Assembly: GCA_016714165.1 (NCBI GenBank)
Contig: JADJNU010000002.1
Location: 992,001 to 1,056,000 of the forward strand
Source of the DNA: Bdellovibrionales bacterium
Lineage (GTDB): Bacteria; Bdellovibrionota; Bdellovibrionia; Bdellovibrionales; UBA1609
Direction of reading: 5' to 3'
Length of the DNA stretch: 64,000 nt
Part shown: one piece after another, positions 26,467 to 36,051 of the stretch
How positions within the stretch are numbered: position 1 is the stretch's first letter
Layout of the letters: each line of letters begins with the position of its first letter
Position numbers and translations under genes: made by a program
The notes under the pieces: generated by a model
Told to the model about the DNA's origin: nothing
Databases searched by the model: none
What the model saw: the letters and a program-made list of their open reading frames with translations, nothing else

Positions 26467-27463
26467 ATCCAATTTGATAGTTCGGAAATTTGAAATAATC
26501 ATTTCTGAGGATCAGGCAGGCACAAGACTTGATCGAATTCTTTCCAGCAACCCGGAGTTTTCTTCCAGATCTCAAGTGGCTCAACTGTTCTCAGCAGGTT
26601 CGGTTATTAAAGGTGACAAATCTTTGAAAGCCTCGTTTATGCCAAAAGTCGGAGATTGCATTGTCGTACTTATTTCTGAGCCAATTCCTTCTCAAGAACT
26701 CGAACCTCTTGATTTTCCTTTGGCTATACTGCATGAAGACGCAGACGTTATAGTCATTAATAAGCCCGCGGGGCTCGTGGTCCATCCGAGCAATGGCCAC
26801 ACGCATGATACGCTGGTTAATGCCCTTGTTTTTCACACAAACAGTCTTGCCTCGGGCTTTCAAAAACATCGGCCCGGTATCGTTCATCGCCTCGATAAAG
26901 ACACTAGTGGTATTCTTGTGGTCGCCAAAAATGATCGCTGTCATGCCTTTCTTGCAAAACAATTCCGGGAAAAGACGGTCCATCGCATTTATTGGGCTCT
27001 CGTCTATGGGCGCCCGTTCCCCCCAGCCGGAACTCTACGCTCTCATATTGGCCGTCACCCAAATGATAGAAAGAAATTTGCCTCCACAGATAATAATCCT
27101 CAGATCTCAGGGCCTAAAGGAAAATTGGCAGTTACTCACTATCGAACTCTAAAGACTTCACCTCAAGGCTTTGCTCTGATCGAATGTCGACTTGAGACAG
27201 GACGCACTCACCAAATTCGAGTGCATTTGTCTGAGCTCGGACACCCCATAGTTGGAGATCCTATTTATGGCGGACTGCAGAGGGCAAAGGGATTAAAGAG
27301 CTCAAGATTGCGTTCCTTGATCTTTAACTTGGGGAGGATTTCACTTTGTGCCAGAGAACTTTCCTTTGTCCATCCGACCTCAAAAAAGCTCCTGGCGTTT
27401 CAAATCGCCTGGCCGGAAGATCTCTTGGATCTATATATTCAAACCGGGTTTGATCGTGTTTGA
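26453..27463 (+). CDS. rluD: 23S rRNA pseudouridine synthase RluD family
   Basis: 336 residues from ATG 26453; a longer start at 26423 is possible but would deepen the overlap with the preceding gene to 44 bases. N-terminal S4-like domain (residues about 15-70, TRLDRILSSN), then the pseudouridine synthase core with the catalytic GIVHRLDKDTSG (Asp near residue 145) and TGRTHQIRVHLSELGHPIVGDP. It would isomerise uridines in the helix 69 region of 23S rRNA. The C-terminus overlaps pgeF by eight bases. Confidence 0.92.
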   Translation: MKSSESNLIVRKFEIIISEDQAGTRLDRILSSNPEFSSRSQVAQLFSAGSVIKGDKSLKASFMPKVGDCIVVLISEPIPSQELEPLDFPLAILHEDADVIVINKPAGLVVHPSNGHTHDTLVNALVFHTNSLASGFQKHRPGIVHRLDKDTSGILVVAKNDRCHAFLAKQFREKTVHRIYWALVYGRPFPPAGTLRSHIGRHPNDRKKFASTDNNPQISGPKGKLAVTHYRTLKTSPQGFALIECRLETGRTHQIRVHLSELGHPIVGDPIYGGLQRAKGLKSSRLRSLIFNLGRISLCARELSFVHPTSKKLLAFQIAWPEDLLDLYIQTGFDRV

Positions 27464-28130
27464 ACCTCTCAAAATTGATTCTCAAACTGTAGGATTTATT
27501 TACCACGGACCACATGCGACTCTCTTTTTTGGAAATCGGTTTGGGACTTTGAAACTGCTGGAAAAATCCTTTCCAGATGTTCGGTTTCATCAACTTCAAC
27601 AAGTTCATTCCTCAAAGTGGACGGAGGCCCATCGTGAACCCCCGCTCGCCGATGCCCACTTTACCTCCCACAAAAATGTGGGACTGATCGTTCGAACCGC
27701 AGATTGTTTACCAATTTTAATCTGTAATCAAAATGGCATCGCAGCGGTACACGCTGGTTGGCGCGGAATTGTGGGAGGTATTCTCAATGAACACCCCCAC
27801 CAATTTTCGATAGAGGGTTCTGAGATTTATATTGGCCCGCATATCAATGCTTCCTCCTTTGAGGTAGGAACGGAGGTTCTTGAGCAAATTCGACCCATTG
27901 GACATCAGTTATCTATTCCTGAGAATGAATTCATTTTATCTCATCGCGACCAGAAAAAATCCTATGTAGATCTCTCTCGAATTGTGCGAGCTCAGTTGAT
28001 AAGAGCTGGTGCAAAATCAATCTTTACGCACGATTCTGACACCCTGACCGATTTGAACTTTTTTTCCTACCGCAGAGACCACAACTCACAAGGGCGACAA
28101 ATTTCGTTTGTGATTAAAAAAAATCTCTAA
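27456..28130 (+). CDS. pgeF: Peptidoglycan editing factor / YfiH laccase-domain protein
   Basis: About 224 residues from GTG 27456. The signature of the family is intact: VRTADCLPILI (catalytic Cys) and AAVHAGWRG (His, Gly-Trp), with conserved LQQVHSSKW near residue 50. Family members act on purine nucleosides or as laccases, and in E. coli remove misincorporated amino acids from peptidoglycan precursors. The overlap with rluD suggests joint translation. Confidence 0.88.
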   Translation: MFEPLKIDSQTVGFIYHGPHATLFFGNRFGTLKLLEKSFPDVRFHQLQQVHSSKWTEAHREPPLADAHFTSHKNVGLIVRTADCLPILICNQNGIAAVHAGWRGIVGGILNEHPHQFSIEGSEIYIGPHINASSFEVGTEVLEQIRPIGHQLSIPENEFILSHRDQKKSYVDLSRIVRAQLIRAGAKSIFTHDSDTLTDLNFFSYRRDHNSQGRQISFVIKKNL

Positions 28131-28261
28131 ATTCGCTGATATTCGAGACGACGGGCTATTTCCTGTTGGCATTTGGCAACCTGGACCCATCTTTGGTGGA
28201 GATTTGATCAGTTGCGCCTTGGAAACTAGATACACATTCCGACGAGGAGTAGAATTGTGAA

Positions 28262-28813
28262 ATGAGCGCAGTTGCACCTCCCATCTCCTCATCCCCTCGC
28301 CCCTCTCCCCGATTTAAGTCTATCATCGGCTTTGCTTCTCGGGGATTTTTCATAAGCATCTACTTGATTGGCCTCCTTTGCGTCTTTCATCCATCTCTAC
28401 GAAATTACATTCGCGGAGCTCTCAACAAAGAATTCCGCCAAATCCTTGCCTCTGCCTCCGGTCCACTACTTGCTGAAGGCGGAGTTGCCAAAGTGATCAA
28501 AATCAGAACAAGTGAGGGAATTTTTCTAGAAATCTATGGGAGAACGCCGGAGGGAACAAGGCCTCTCCTTGCTCGAATTCAACTCCCCGATCGTCGAGAC
28601 GGCTATTTTAGCTTTGGAAAAGTGACTTCCAATCTCTTCATTCATGATGTTGATAGCGACAACATTCCAGAAATAGTCGCTCCTACCTTTGATGAAAGCC
28701 TAATAGCTCACCTGAACATCTATTCATTCAACCCCGTTACTTTAAAGATTGAACCCAAAACAAGATCACTCTCCTCCCCTCGAGAGAAAGACACCGAGAC
28801 ACCAAAAATGTGA
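28262..28813 (+). CDS. Membrane-anchored protein with FG-GAP-like motif
   Basis: 183 residues, ATG start, with GAGGAG about 13 bases ahead. A short Pro/Ser-rich N-terminus is followed by one transmembrane segment (about residues 27-45) and a soluble extracytoplasmic part. The stretch HDVDSDNIPEIVAPTF (about 120-137) fits the calcium-binding D-x-D-x-D-x-x-x-E motif of FG-GAP/VCBS repeats. Only one repeat is visible, so it is a small module. Function unknown. Confidence 0.68.
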   Translation: MSAVAPPISSSPRPSPRFKSIIGFASRGFFISIYLIGLLCVFHPSLRNYIRGALNKEFRQILASASGPLLAEGGVAKVIKIRTSEGIFLEIYGRTPEGTRPLLARIQLPDRRDGYFSFGKVTSNLFIHDVDSDNIPEIVAPTFDESLIAHLNIYSFNPVTLKIEPKTRSLSSPREKDTETPKM

Positions 28814-28834
28814 TTTCTCGAGAGATATAAGTCC

Positions 28835-28862
28835 TTGACATTCAAATGACGCCTAGTATTAT
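28835..28862 (+). promoter_or_regulatory. Strong sigma-70-like promoter
   Basis: TTGACA (28835-28840) and TATTAT (28857-28862) are separated by 16 bases, nearly perfect vegetative consensus. It lies 21 bases upstream of the lipoprotein start at 28884, which has GGAGG between. Confidence 0.65.
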
Positions 28863-28883
28863 CTCGGCTTTTGGAGGCGATTC

Positions 28884-29732
28884 ATGGTTCGGACTGCTCT
28901 TGTTTTTTCCCTAGCCATTACATTTCTTTCCTCTTGCGGTGCGGGTCGCAGTCGTCCCCGCGGAAAGCAATGCGCAAGCGACTACAATCCAATAAAAGTT
29001 GATATCCAGGATAGCAACGTCCAAAAAATATCGCTCAATCCCGATTCCAAAGAAGTTCCAGCTGGCGAATATAAGTATCTACAGGCGGAGTTATTTTATT
29101 CTGATAAAACCAACAATCTGATGTTTCACGTAAGAAATCAGATTGACAAAAAGACGGGCCAAACGCAGTCCTCGATTGTTTGTGTAAGAGGTTTTAAACA
29201 AGAAACACAACTACACTTAAAACAGACAACAAGTGGAATGAAATCCATGACATTAGATAACTCTGGAAAAACCACTTACTCCGTCGCTAGCTTCGTTGTC
29301 GATTTTGACGGCTATTTTCTGAGGTCCCCGCTAATTGAAGATCTGAACGATAATGAAAAACCTCCCACGCCAGAAAAACTTTACCAGAAAAAGGGAGGGG
29401 AGTTTTCCTTTTACAAACTCTCGAACGATGGCAAGCAGTTTGAATTGCGCTCAACGACGAGCTCAAGTTCGGCAAGTTTGAGCACGTTGTTTCGTTATGA
29501 ATTTACTCCGCTTGCTCCTGAGGCCAAAAAGCCAGTTGAAACCGCCCCAATAAATGACTCAGCAACAAGTGAGATCACTAGTGATCTCACTTGTGCGAAG
29601 CACTTTTCTTATCGCGTAAATTTCGCCAGGACTTCCCCTCGCGTTGCTGAGGATCTAGCTGAAAGGTCTTCACAGCTTGATTGTGATCTTGAAGCGTCTC
29701 AGAAAACACATGAGTTCCATTGTTTCGACTGA
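28884..29732 (+). CDS. Lipoprotein of unknown function
   Basis: 282 residues. The N-terminus has a hydrophobic segment and the lipobox FLSSC, so Cys at about residue 18 is likely lipidated; GAGRSRPRGKQ follows. The mature part carries KTTSGMKSMT-like strands and no clear domain. The last 50 or so residues (from about 29587) are encoded antisense to the 3' end of mltG, and a 30-bp palindrome sits at the junction, so the true stop may be earlier if a frameshift exists upstream. A strong promoter and ribosome site precede the gene. Confidence 0.68.
   Translation: MVRTALVFSLAITFLSSCGAGRSRPRGKQCASDYNPIKVDIQDSNVQKISLNPDSKEVPAGEYKYLQAELFYSDKTNNLMFHVRNQIDKKTGQTQSSIVCVRGFKQETQLHLKQTTSGMKSMTLDNSGKTTYSVASFVVDFDGYFLRSPLIEDLNDNEKPPTPEKLYQKKGGEFSFYKLSNDGKQFELRSTTSSSSASLSTLFRYEFTPLAPEAKKPVETAPINDSATSEITSDLTCAKHFSYRVNFARTSPRVAEDLAERSSQLDCDLEASQKTHEFHCFD
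29565..29594. repeat. 30-bp perfect palindrome at the convergent gene junction
   Basis: The 30 bases from 29565 to 29594 form an uninterrupted palindrome centred on CACTAGTG. It covers the stop codon of mltG (29587-29589) and lies inside the 3' part of the lipoprotein frame. On the plus strand GTGCGAAGCAC and TTTTCTT follow, which would make a bidirectional hairpin with T-rich tail on that side. A terminator is the likely role. Confidence 0.75.
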
Positions 29733-30651
29733 CAAAATAGAGGTAATTTGAGTTTTCTGGATTGAGAGTAGCCCTCAAAGCTTCCCTACCAGGATTTGCG
29801 ATGGGGCCGGCAGGAAGTGCGTCGACCCGATAAGTGTTGTAGGCTGTGTAATCCTTTATGTCCTCTCGGGTGATATTCATTTTCATCTCTCCCGTTTTTT
29901 CCATAATACCATAGAGTATCGTTGGATCGCTTTGCAGTCTCATGCCCCTGCGAAGACGATTGATAAATACCGATGCGATTCGGGCCCTTTCAGGTCCCGC
30001 CCCCGTTTCTTTCTCGACAATACTCGCCAAAGTAACAGCTTTATGCCTATCCATAGAATTTCCTGCCTCCTTTGAAATCTCGGAGTACACTTCAAGAAAG
30101 CGATTCACCATGACCTCGACGATCTCCCGCTGTGAAGTATATTTGGTAAAGCCATATGTTTCTGGAAAAAGGTATCCTTCAAAAGAGTGGAGATCCGCCT
30201 TGAGCAGTTGGTAAATCAATTTTCTATCGTGCGCAAGTTTAACAAACTCTCTTGCCGACCCGAATCCCAATTTTTCCAATTGACTGGCTATTTCAAAAAT
30301 ATTGATTCCCTCCGGAAAGGTCACCAAGTGTTGAATGCTCTTTCCCGAAGAGAGAATTTCCAAAATGGTCCGAGGAGTCGAACCTCTATTCAGCATGTAT
30401 TCCCCGGCCCTTAGCCTTTTGCTGGAACCCGTGAACCTTGCGTAAATAATAAGTAAATTTTTGTCTGTGACAATACCCTTTTCTTCTAACAATTCAGCTA
30501 TTCTTCGAAAACTCAAGCCCTTGGAAACTTCAAAAACAACAGAATCGGAGGAGCTCTGCATGGGCCCTTTTAAAAAAATAAAAAACTTCCATGAAACAAC
30601 CACCACGCAGATGAACAGAAATGAAACAAGCAAACCAATGATCTGTTTCAC
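29587..30651 (-). CDS. mltG: Endolytic murein transglycosylase MltG
   Basis: 354 residues. Inner-membrane lytic transglycosylase that ends glycan strand growth. One N-terminal transmembrane helix (about 5-28), then the YceG domain with FEGYLFPETY (about 165), ASIVEKETG (about 218, catalytic Glu), LQSDPTILYG and the YNTYRVDALPAGPIANPG motif near 280. Its ATG overlaps the astD stop by four bases, so it is translated with the ast genes although its job is unrelated. Confidence 0.93.
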   Translation of the reverse strand: MKQIIGLLVSFLFICVVVVSWKFFIFLKGPMQSSSDSVVFEVSKGLSFRRIAELLEEKGIVTDKNLLIIYARFTGSSKRLRAGEYMLNRGSTPRTILEILSSGKSIQHLVTFPEGINIFEIASQLEKLGFGSAREFVKLAHDRKLIYQLLKADLHSFEGYLFPETYGFTKYTSQREIVEVMVNRFLEVYSEISKEAGNSMDRHKAVTLASIVEKETGAGPERARIASVFINRLRRGMRLQSDPTILYGIMEKTGEMKMNITREDIKDYTAYNTYRVDALPAGPIANPGREALRATLNPENSNYLYFVSRNNGTHVFSETLQDHNQAVKTFQLDPQQREGKSWRNLRDKKSASHK

Positions 30652-32165
30652 GGCGAATACTCGTAGTTCATTCCTGGCATGTCCTGTCCTGTTTCATAGG
30701 GATTCAAATCTTCGAGACAGGAAACTGGCACCGTGCAATAATTTACTGCAAAATGAGCTGAGGGGCGGTCGTTTCCTGACTTACCCATACCGCCAAACGG
30801 TAGTTTTGAACTGGCTCCATTTGTTGTTCGATTCCAATTCAAGAGCCCCACGCGTGCTTCCAAAAGGGCCTTTTCATAAAGGGATCGGTCTTTACAGAAC
30901 ATTGCCAATACCAGTCCGAACCCTCCCGAATTGTTTATTGCCATTGCTTCCTCAAAATCTTCAACTTTGTAAACAGCCACGTTTGGACCAAAGATCTCGC
31001 TTTTTTGATAAACCGATTTACTGTCGAGCTTTTCAACCAGATTAATGCTAGGGGTAACGTAATAGCCGGGATGATCCAGCTCCAGTACTTTTCCTCTCAT
31101 CATGCTTTCCGCGCCTTCACGTTTAGCGATTTCTTGAAAACGAATATAATTGTCCACCGAGTCTGAGCTGATGAGCGGCCCCATGAATGGATTATCTTTC
31201 CAATGGCCAATACTCAGTTTTTTGGCATGGCGATAGAATTGATCCAAAAACTTATCGTAAATATCTTTATGAAGAATGACTCTGCTCGTGCCACTGCATC
31301 GCTGCCCCGTTGTTAAAAATGCACCCAAAAGGGTTTCGTACACGCTTTTCTTGAGATCAGCGTCTTTCCAAACTATTGTTGAATTTTTTCCACCCATTTC
31401 CAAAGCCAGAATTTTCCAATAATGATGAATGGTATCTTGTTTTATCTTTAATCCCACTTCATATGATCCTGTAAATAAAACTCCATCCACCAGCTCATGG
31501 CCCGCAAGCCGCTTCCCGGTGTCACCCCTACCTTGAATCAAATTAAAAACGCCGTTTGGAAATCCAGCCTTTTTGAAGATCTCAGCAATCAGTTGTCCAG
31601 TGGCTGGTGTCTTATCTGACGGCTTAAACACAATTGTATTGCCGGTTGCAAGCGCTGGAACAATATGTCCGTTTGGCAAGTGTGCTGGAAAATTGAATGG
31701 TCCAACAACTGCCATAACTCCGCGCGGTTTAAATCTGACAAACCCATCGACTCGAGGAAGAGCATTTTCAATTTTTTCGTCCTGGATCAGCTTAAGGGAA
31801 TGATTGAGAGTGACGTCAATCTTACTTGATAGAGCCTTGCTCTCATTGCGGGCTTCCCAAAGGGGCTTTCCCGTTTCTCGAGCAATCACTTCCGCCATTT
31901 GTTCTTCGTGGGAAATATAAACTTCCTTTAATTTGAATAGATACCCCAAACGATCCTGTAACTTCAATTGGCACCATTCGCGAAAGGCCTTTTTGGCTGC
32001 TCCACAGGCTTCATCCACATGATCATTGCGAAAGGAAAGTTCAAGAGTCGTCTCCTTCAGATTCGCAGGGCTTAAATTGGACCAGCTTCCGTCCGGTCGC
32101 TCCGAAACAAGGAATCGCCCATCAATAAAATCCCCTAAATACTTATGATTCATCTGAGTGGCCAT
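30648..32165 (-). CDS. astD: N-succinylglutamate 5-semialdehyde dehydrogenase
   Basis: 505 residues, ATG start with GGAGG six bases ahead. NAD(P)-dependent aldehyde dehydrogenase; the catalytic Cys is in TTGQRCSGTSR (about residue 300) and the general base Glu in LALEMGGKNSTI (about 255). Family length is normal. It converts succinylglutamate semialdehyde to succinylglutamate in the AST route for arginine or ornithine breakdown. Gene follows astA by 18 bases. Confidence 0.9.
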   Translation of the reverse strand: MATQMNHKYLGDFIDGRFLVSERPDGSWSNLSPANLKETTLELSFRNDHVDEACGAAKKAFREWCQLKLQDRLGYLFKLKEVYISHEEQMAEVIARETGKPLWEARNESKALSSKIDVTLNHSLKLIQDEKIENALPRVDGFVRFKPRGVMAVVGPFNFPAHLPNGHIVPALATGNTIVFKPSDKTPATGQLIAEIFKKAGFPNGVFNLIQGRGDTGKRLAGHELVDGVLFTGSYEVGLKIKQDTIHHYWKILALEMGGKNSTIVWKDADLKKSVYETLLGAFLTTGQRCSGTSRVILHKDIYDKFLDQFYRHAKKLSIGHWKDNPFMGPLISSDSVDNYIRFQEIAKREGAESMMRGKVLELDHPGYYVTPSINLVEKLDSKSVYQKSEIFGPNVAVYKVEDFEEAMAINNSGGFGLVLAMFCKDRSLYEKALLEARVGLLNWNRTTNGASSKLPFGGMGKSGNDRPSAHFAVNYCTVPVSCLEDLNPYETGQDMPGMNYEYSP

Positions 32166-32183
32166 AGTTCCTCCAATTCAGTT

Positions 32184-33197
32184 CTAAACTGGCGATACGA
32201 AAATCTCAGCGCCCAATCTCAATTTCAAAGCGGACCAGGTTTTATCAGGAAAGTAAACAGTGTCTCCCTGTTGCGAATAGGATGAAAAGCCACCCCTGAA
32301 GTCATGATCCTTACCAAATCCTACAACACCCATTTTATCGAATAAAACCCGCTTCTTTTTTCCAACCAGGGCCATCTTCCCGTTCTTGATCAAGCTGACT
32401 TCGCTCACTTTAACGCCCAGATGGGGTCCTCCATCAAATGGATCTACTTCATTTTTATATTTAAATCCCAGTTTTTCCAGCATGTGCAGTGCCGCTTGAG
32501 TCTCTTCGCCAACTCTCCCTAATACTAAGCGTGCTCTCGAGTCCAGAAGGCACAGATAGATATCTTCCTCTGGAAAGAGACTGTGAATAAAATTATTATT
32601 CTGCTGACTCAAGAGATCTGCTTCCTTGTAGGGCATCCCAGTAAAACGACGTCCCAATGATTCCCAAAATTCACTTCTCCCCTCATCAGTCAAGGGTGGA
32701 GCCATTTCAGAATGCAGTTCGGTCTCAAAGCGATCAGGGCACATCGCAATATAGGCAAACCTTGTAAGGCTGACTATCTTGCCAACTTTTTCAGGTCGCC
32801 TGCGATAGCTACGATCCACCACCAAACCGCCAACCTCTGTTGCGCCATCCGTATTTACTCGCAATCTGAGAATTTGATGTATAAACCCAATTCCCAATTC
32901 CTGGCTAAAACGCTCTTTCTTGAGAACTTGAAAACTATAGTTTGGAGAAGTTGGAGTTCCTGTCTTGGCAACAATGAGGGAGCTGGCGGAAATAAAATTA
33001 TTTTCAAGGTCCTCAGCAACAAAAATATATTCGGCATCGCCAATTTTCCTTTTTCCCCGAAAGGACAACTGGCTATTTTCAATTTTTTTTGCCAGTATTT
33101 TTTTATCTGCAGGCAAATTAAGAAGAGTAAACTGACTCGCAAGTTCAAAAAGTGCCGCTAAATCATCTTGATTCGCCACCCTTACAACAAAATTCAT
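32184..33197 (-). CDS. astA: Arginine/ornithine N-succinyltransferase
   Basis: About 337 residues from ATG 33197, which overlaps the preceding stop in an ATGA and has GAGAGG upstream; a TTG two codons earlier is possible. It transfers succinyl from succinyl-CoA to the alpha-amino group of arginine or ornithine. Markers are the VVRVANQDDLAALFELA start, EVGGLVVDRSYRR and SEFWESLGRRFTGMPYKEADLLS in the middle and the FDGGPHLGV segment near residue 280, all typical of AstA. Cytoplasmic, GNAT fold. Confidence 0.92.
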   Translation of the reverse strand: MNFVVRVANQDDLAALFELASQFTLLNLPADKKILAKKIENSQLSFRGKRKIGDAEYIFVAEDLENNFISASSLIVAKTGTPTSPNYSFQVLKKERFSQELGIGFIHQILRLRVNTDGATEVGGLVVDRSYRRRPEKVGKIVSLTRFAYIAMCPDRFETELHSEMAPPLTDEGRSEFWESLGRRFTGMPYKEADLLSQQNNNFIHSLFPEEDIYLCLLDSRARLVLGRVGEETQAALHMLEKLGFKYKNEVDPFDGGPHLGVKVSEVSLIKNGKMALVGKKKRVLFDKMGVVGFGKDHDFRGGFSSYSQQGDTVYFPDKTWSALKLRLGAEIFVSPV

Positions 33198-34537
33198 AGA
33201 CAAAACCTCTCAACCACTCCTCGGTAAAACCGCCTGGCCACATCCAAATCATCGAGACTAACAAACTCATTCGGGGCGTGCGAGTTTCCAATGCTTAGTC
33301 CTGGCCCAAAAACCAGACACTCTATACCTAGCCGTTGAAAGACACTCGCTTCGGTACTTGCCGATAGCTTGCCAAAGTCCTCCGAAATTCCCTGAGCTGC
33401 CAAGGCCTCATGACAAATAGAATTGAATTCCGATTTCGATGGAGCCACAAATGTGGCCTTGTAATCTCGAAGAATAAATTCAGCTCCGACCTTTTCGCAC
33501 ATGAGTCGTAGCTGACTGATCCACCTATCATAAGTTTCTTGAGAAACACTGGGAAGGAGCCGACAACTTCCTGTGATAAGGATTCCAACCTCCGAAGTTC
33601 GGATGGCCCCGATATTGAGGGAAGGGTAGGGATATGCAAATCCTTCATCCCTGTACATGAGAAATTCCTCGTTGAGCTCCTTCACCACGCTCCAAATCTG
33701 CATTATTTTATTAACGACTGAATTCCTCAACCCTCCTACCAAATCAAATTCGAGATAAGCATTAGCTGGGATAGAATTATAGTTCAATCCACCATCTAGC
33801 TCCATAATCGCTATTCCCTCAGGCAAACATTCCAAGAATTGAAACATCTTAATAATTGCGCTCTCTCCCAAGTGTGGAACTGTTGAATGAGCGGCCTTGC
33901 CCGAAAAGATTTTACTTTGCGACGAGCTGCTCTCAAACGTATCATGGTCCAGACGATATTTTCGTTCTTCCGCAGAAAAGGGGACCCGCACTTCGACGAC
34001 TGCAAGCCCTTGGCCTGAACCCATGAGGCGCAAACCAGTAGGTTCGCCAACCAAGGCATATTTAACGGCAACCTTCCTTTTGCGAATCAAGCGAATGGCG
34101 CCTGCCATGGCAGATTGAGCGCCATAAGTGCCCACTAACACAAATGATCGTTTAAGGTCGCGTCCGCATAATTCACCTGTCGCAAACATTTTACATAGAA
34201 AATCCAGTTTGGTATCGGCCGAACCTAGGCCAAAAAGTTCGCGATTATAAATGCTTGCATTAAACGGATTGGCAGCCGTTTTAGTCCACATTGAATAGAT
34301 TCCAGGATCCACAGTATCTAAATGAGTTTGTAGCATTAATTTGTCACGTGGAGGTCCCCCCCGAGGAAAAAGCAGCAAGTTAGCCTGCTCAACACCTCCG
34401 AGCGACTCCTCCTGGATTTCTGCTCGAAAACCGAGGTCCTTGCCGACCTCAGCCAGATAGTCCACTGCCGCCCTGACGTCTCCAGCCGGACTTGTGTCCA
34501 AGGAAATTAAATGACGGCAACACTGAATAAAGCTCAA
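33194..34537 (-). CDS. M20-family metallopeptidase, probable N-acyl amino acid deacylase
   Basis: 447 residues. Zinc-dependent M20 fold: HLDTVDPG (metal His-x-Asp, about residue 72), GLGSADTK (bridging Asp), VGEPTGL (catalytic Glu region), KAAHSTVPHLGESA of the lid domain and a C-terminal metal-binding His in GNSHAPNEF. Relatives are ArgE, DapE and CPG2. It is sandwiched between astC and astA with four-base overlaps, in a cluster that has no recognised astE, so a role as N-succinylglutamate (or N-succinylornithine) desuccinylase is likely but inferred. Confidence 0.87.
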   Translation of the reverse strand: MSFIQCCRHLISLDTSPAGDVRAAVDYLAEVGKDLGFRAEIQEESLGGVEQANLLLFPRGGPPRDKLMLQTHLDTVDPGIYSMWTKTAANPFNASIYNRELFGLGSADTKLDFLCKMFATGELCGRDLKRSFVLVGTYGAQSAMAGAIRLIRKRKVAVKYALVGEPTGLRLMGSGQGLAVVEVRVPFSAEERKYRLDHDTFESSSSQSKIFSGKAAHSTVPHLGESAIIKMFQFLECLPEGIAIMELDGGLNYNSIPANAYLEFDLVGGLRNSVVNKIMQIWSVVKELNEEFLMYRDEGFAYPYPSLNIGAIRTSEVGILITGSCRLLPSVSQETYDRWISQLRLMCEKVGAEFILRDYKATFVAPSKSEFNSICHEALAAQGISEDFGKLSASTEASVFQRLGIECLVFGPGLSIGNSHAPNEFVSLDDLDVARRFYRGVVERFCL

Positions 34538-35906
34538 CTCATCTCCAAAATGGACTTCTCAATAATAGATCCGGCGTTAACAATATCTTCCTTCGTCATG
34601 ACCGCCGGAATGAGAAATCTGAGCCGAAACGGACCTCGTCCACAATTAAATGCAATAAGTCCATTGGCATAAAGCCTTTTGAGCAAGTCTCCCACCTTTT
34701 CTTTGCTCCCATCTAAGGGGGTGACGGCCACCATGAGACCCATCCTCCCGCATCTTGAAGCTTTCCTTTGCAAGAGGTTTCATTGAGTCTATTTAACATT
34801 CCAATAAATTCTCGATGTATCTTTATGACCTTCCCCTCGGGTCCCATGTAAGCCTCAGTATCCATGATTTCTAGAATTTTCAACCCGACTCTCAGCTCTA
34901 CGCTTGCGCCAGCAAATGTCCCCGCGATGAGACCCGGCTTGGGGTTCAATTCTCCAGTAAACAGAGTGGCGCCCGTCTGCAATGTTTTAGCGACTGTGCA
35001 AACGTCAATGTAATCTCCAATATCAAGCGTCTCAAATGCAAAGAATTGTCCGGTACGGCAGAAGGTCTGAACTTCGTCAGCCCAAATAGGAATTCCCGCC
35101 TTTTTACACTCTTCGAATAGGGGTATAAAAAATTCCCTTGGAGCTGCATTGTAGCCGCCTTCGCCCTGCATCGGTTCAAACATGAAGGCACAAATGTTTT
35201 TCCTATTGTTGGCAATGTGAAGCTTCAACATATTTAAGGCGGAAGTTCCGCTTGCAGGATTGCCTTTGTCGTAGAATGGCAGTCTCAAAATTTCATCATA
35301 GGATGGCAGCCCTTGCTTGAAGGAGGGGTTATCAGTAATTTCGGCCATCATCGTGGTACGACCGGCAAAGGCCGCATCAAAAGCCAAGATCTTGCGAGCG
35401 GGAGAAGTTTTCTGCCGACAGGCTTTTAGAGCATTCTCGTTCGCCATCGATCCACTCGTTGTCACCCAGGCATGCTTCAAGCGGCTCTTTCGACCCGCAA
35501 TCTCCACAAGCTTTCTGGAAATTTCACCGTACTCGACGTTGGGCTGGAGATTTCCTTGAATTGTTACATCTGAAAGACTTCCCCAAATGGCTGCCTCTAT
35601 CAAATCAGGGTGGCTATGTCCCAAGAGATGGATGCCAATGCCGTTTATGAGATCCATTTTAACACTGCCATCCCGTAACTCAACATAAGGACCACGTCCC
35701 GCCCCAGAGCCGATGTAAGGATAAAAAAGCTCCCGTCCTCGGTAATGGCCAAATTCATCCACCAAACTTTTATAGGAAAATTCCAGATCCGGATCAGAAT
35801 TTTTTGAATGGGTCACTTGAGAACAGGTCGTCCGCACTTCAGCTACCAGCTCCTGGATCATCTTTTTTATACGAGATGATTTTTGAATACCCTCTCCAAT
35901 AAGCAT
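34534..35906 (-). pseudogene. astC: Class III aminotransferase (AstC-like), frameshifted near its 3' end
   Basis: The first 390 or so codons (35906 down to about 34745) encode a class III PLP-dependent aminotransferase: NGIGIHLLGHSHP, VTTSGSMANENALKA, FEPMQGEGGYNA, IWADEVQTF and a lysine in VAKTLQTGA expected to hold PLP. After KLQDAGG the frame runs into WVSWWPSPP and stops at 34713. The next frame, read as MGLMVAVTPLDGSKE to EMS and stopping at 34534, is the correct family end, so one base is missing around 34743-34749 (GGAGGATGG in place of GGAGGNATGG). Succinylornithine transaminase is the likely role from neighbours. Start ATG 35906 has GGGAGT upstream. Confidence 0.85.
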
Positions 35907-36051
35907 TTCAAACTACTCCCATTTTGTTTAACATCGCTACCTGATTGTAATCGTGAGCACCGCTTAACAGCAAGATATGGCACACAGCCATGCAGCAAAT
36001 TAGCAAAGACTCAATGGACATCTTCCACACTTCTCTCTAAAATAGCCGAGC

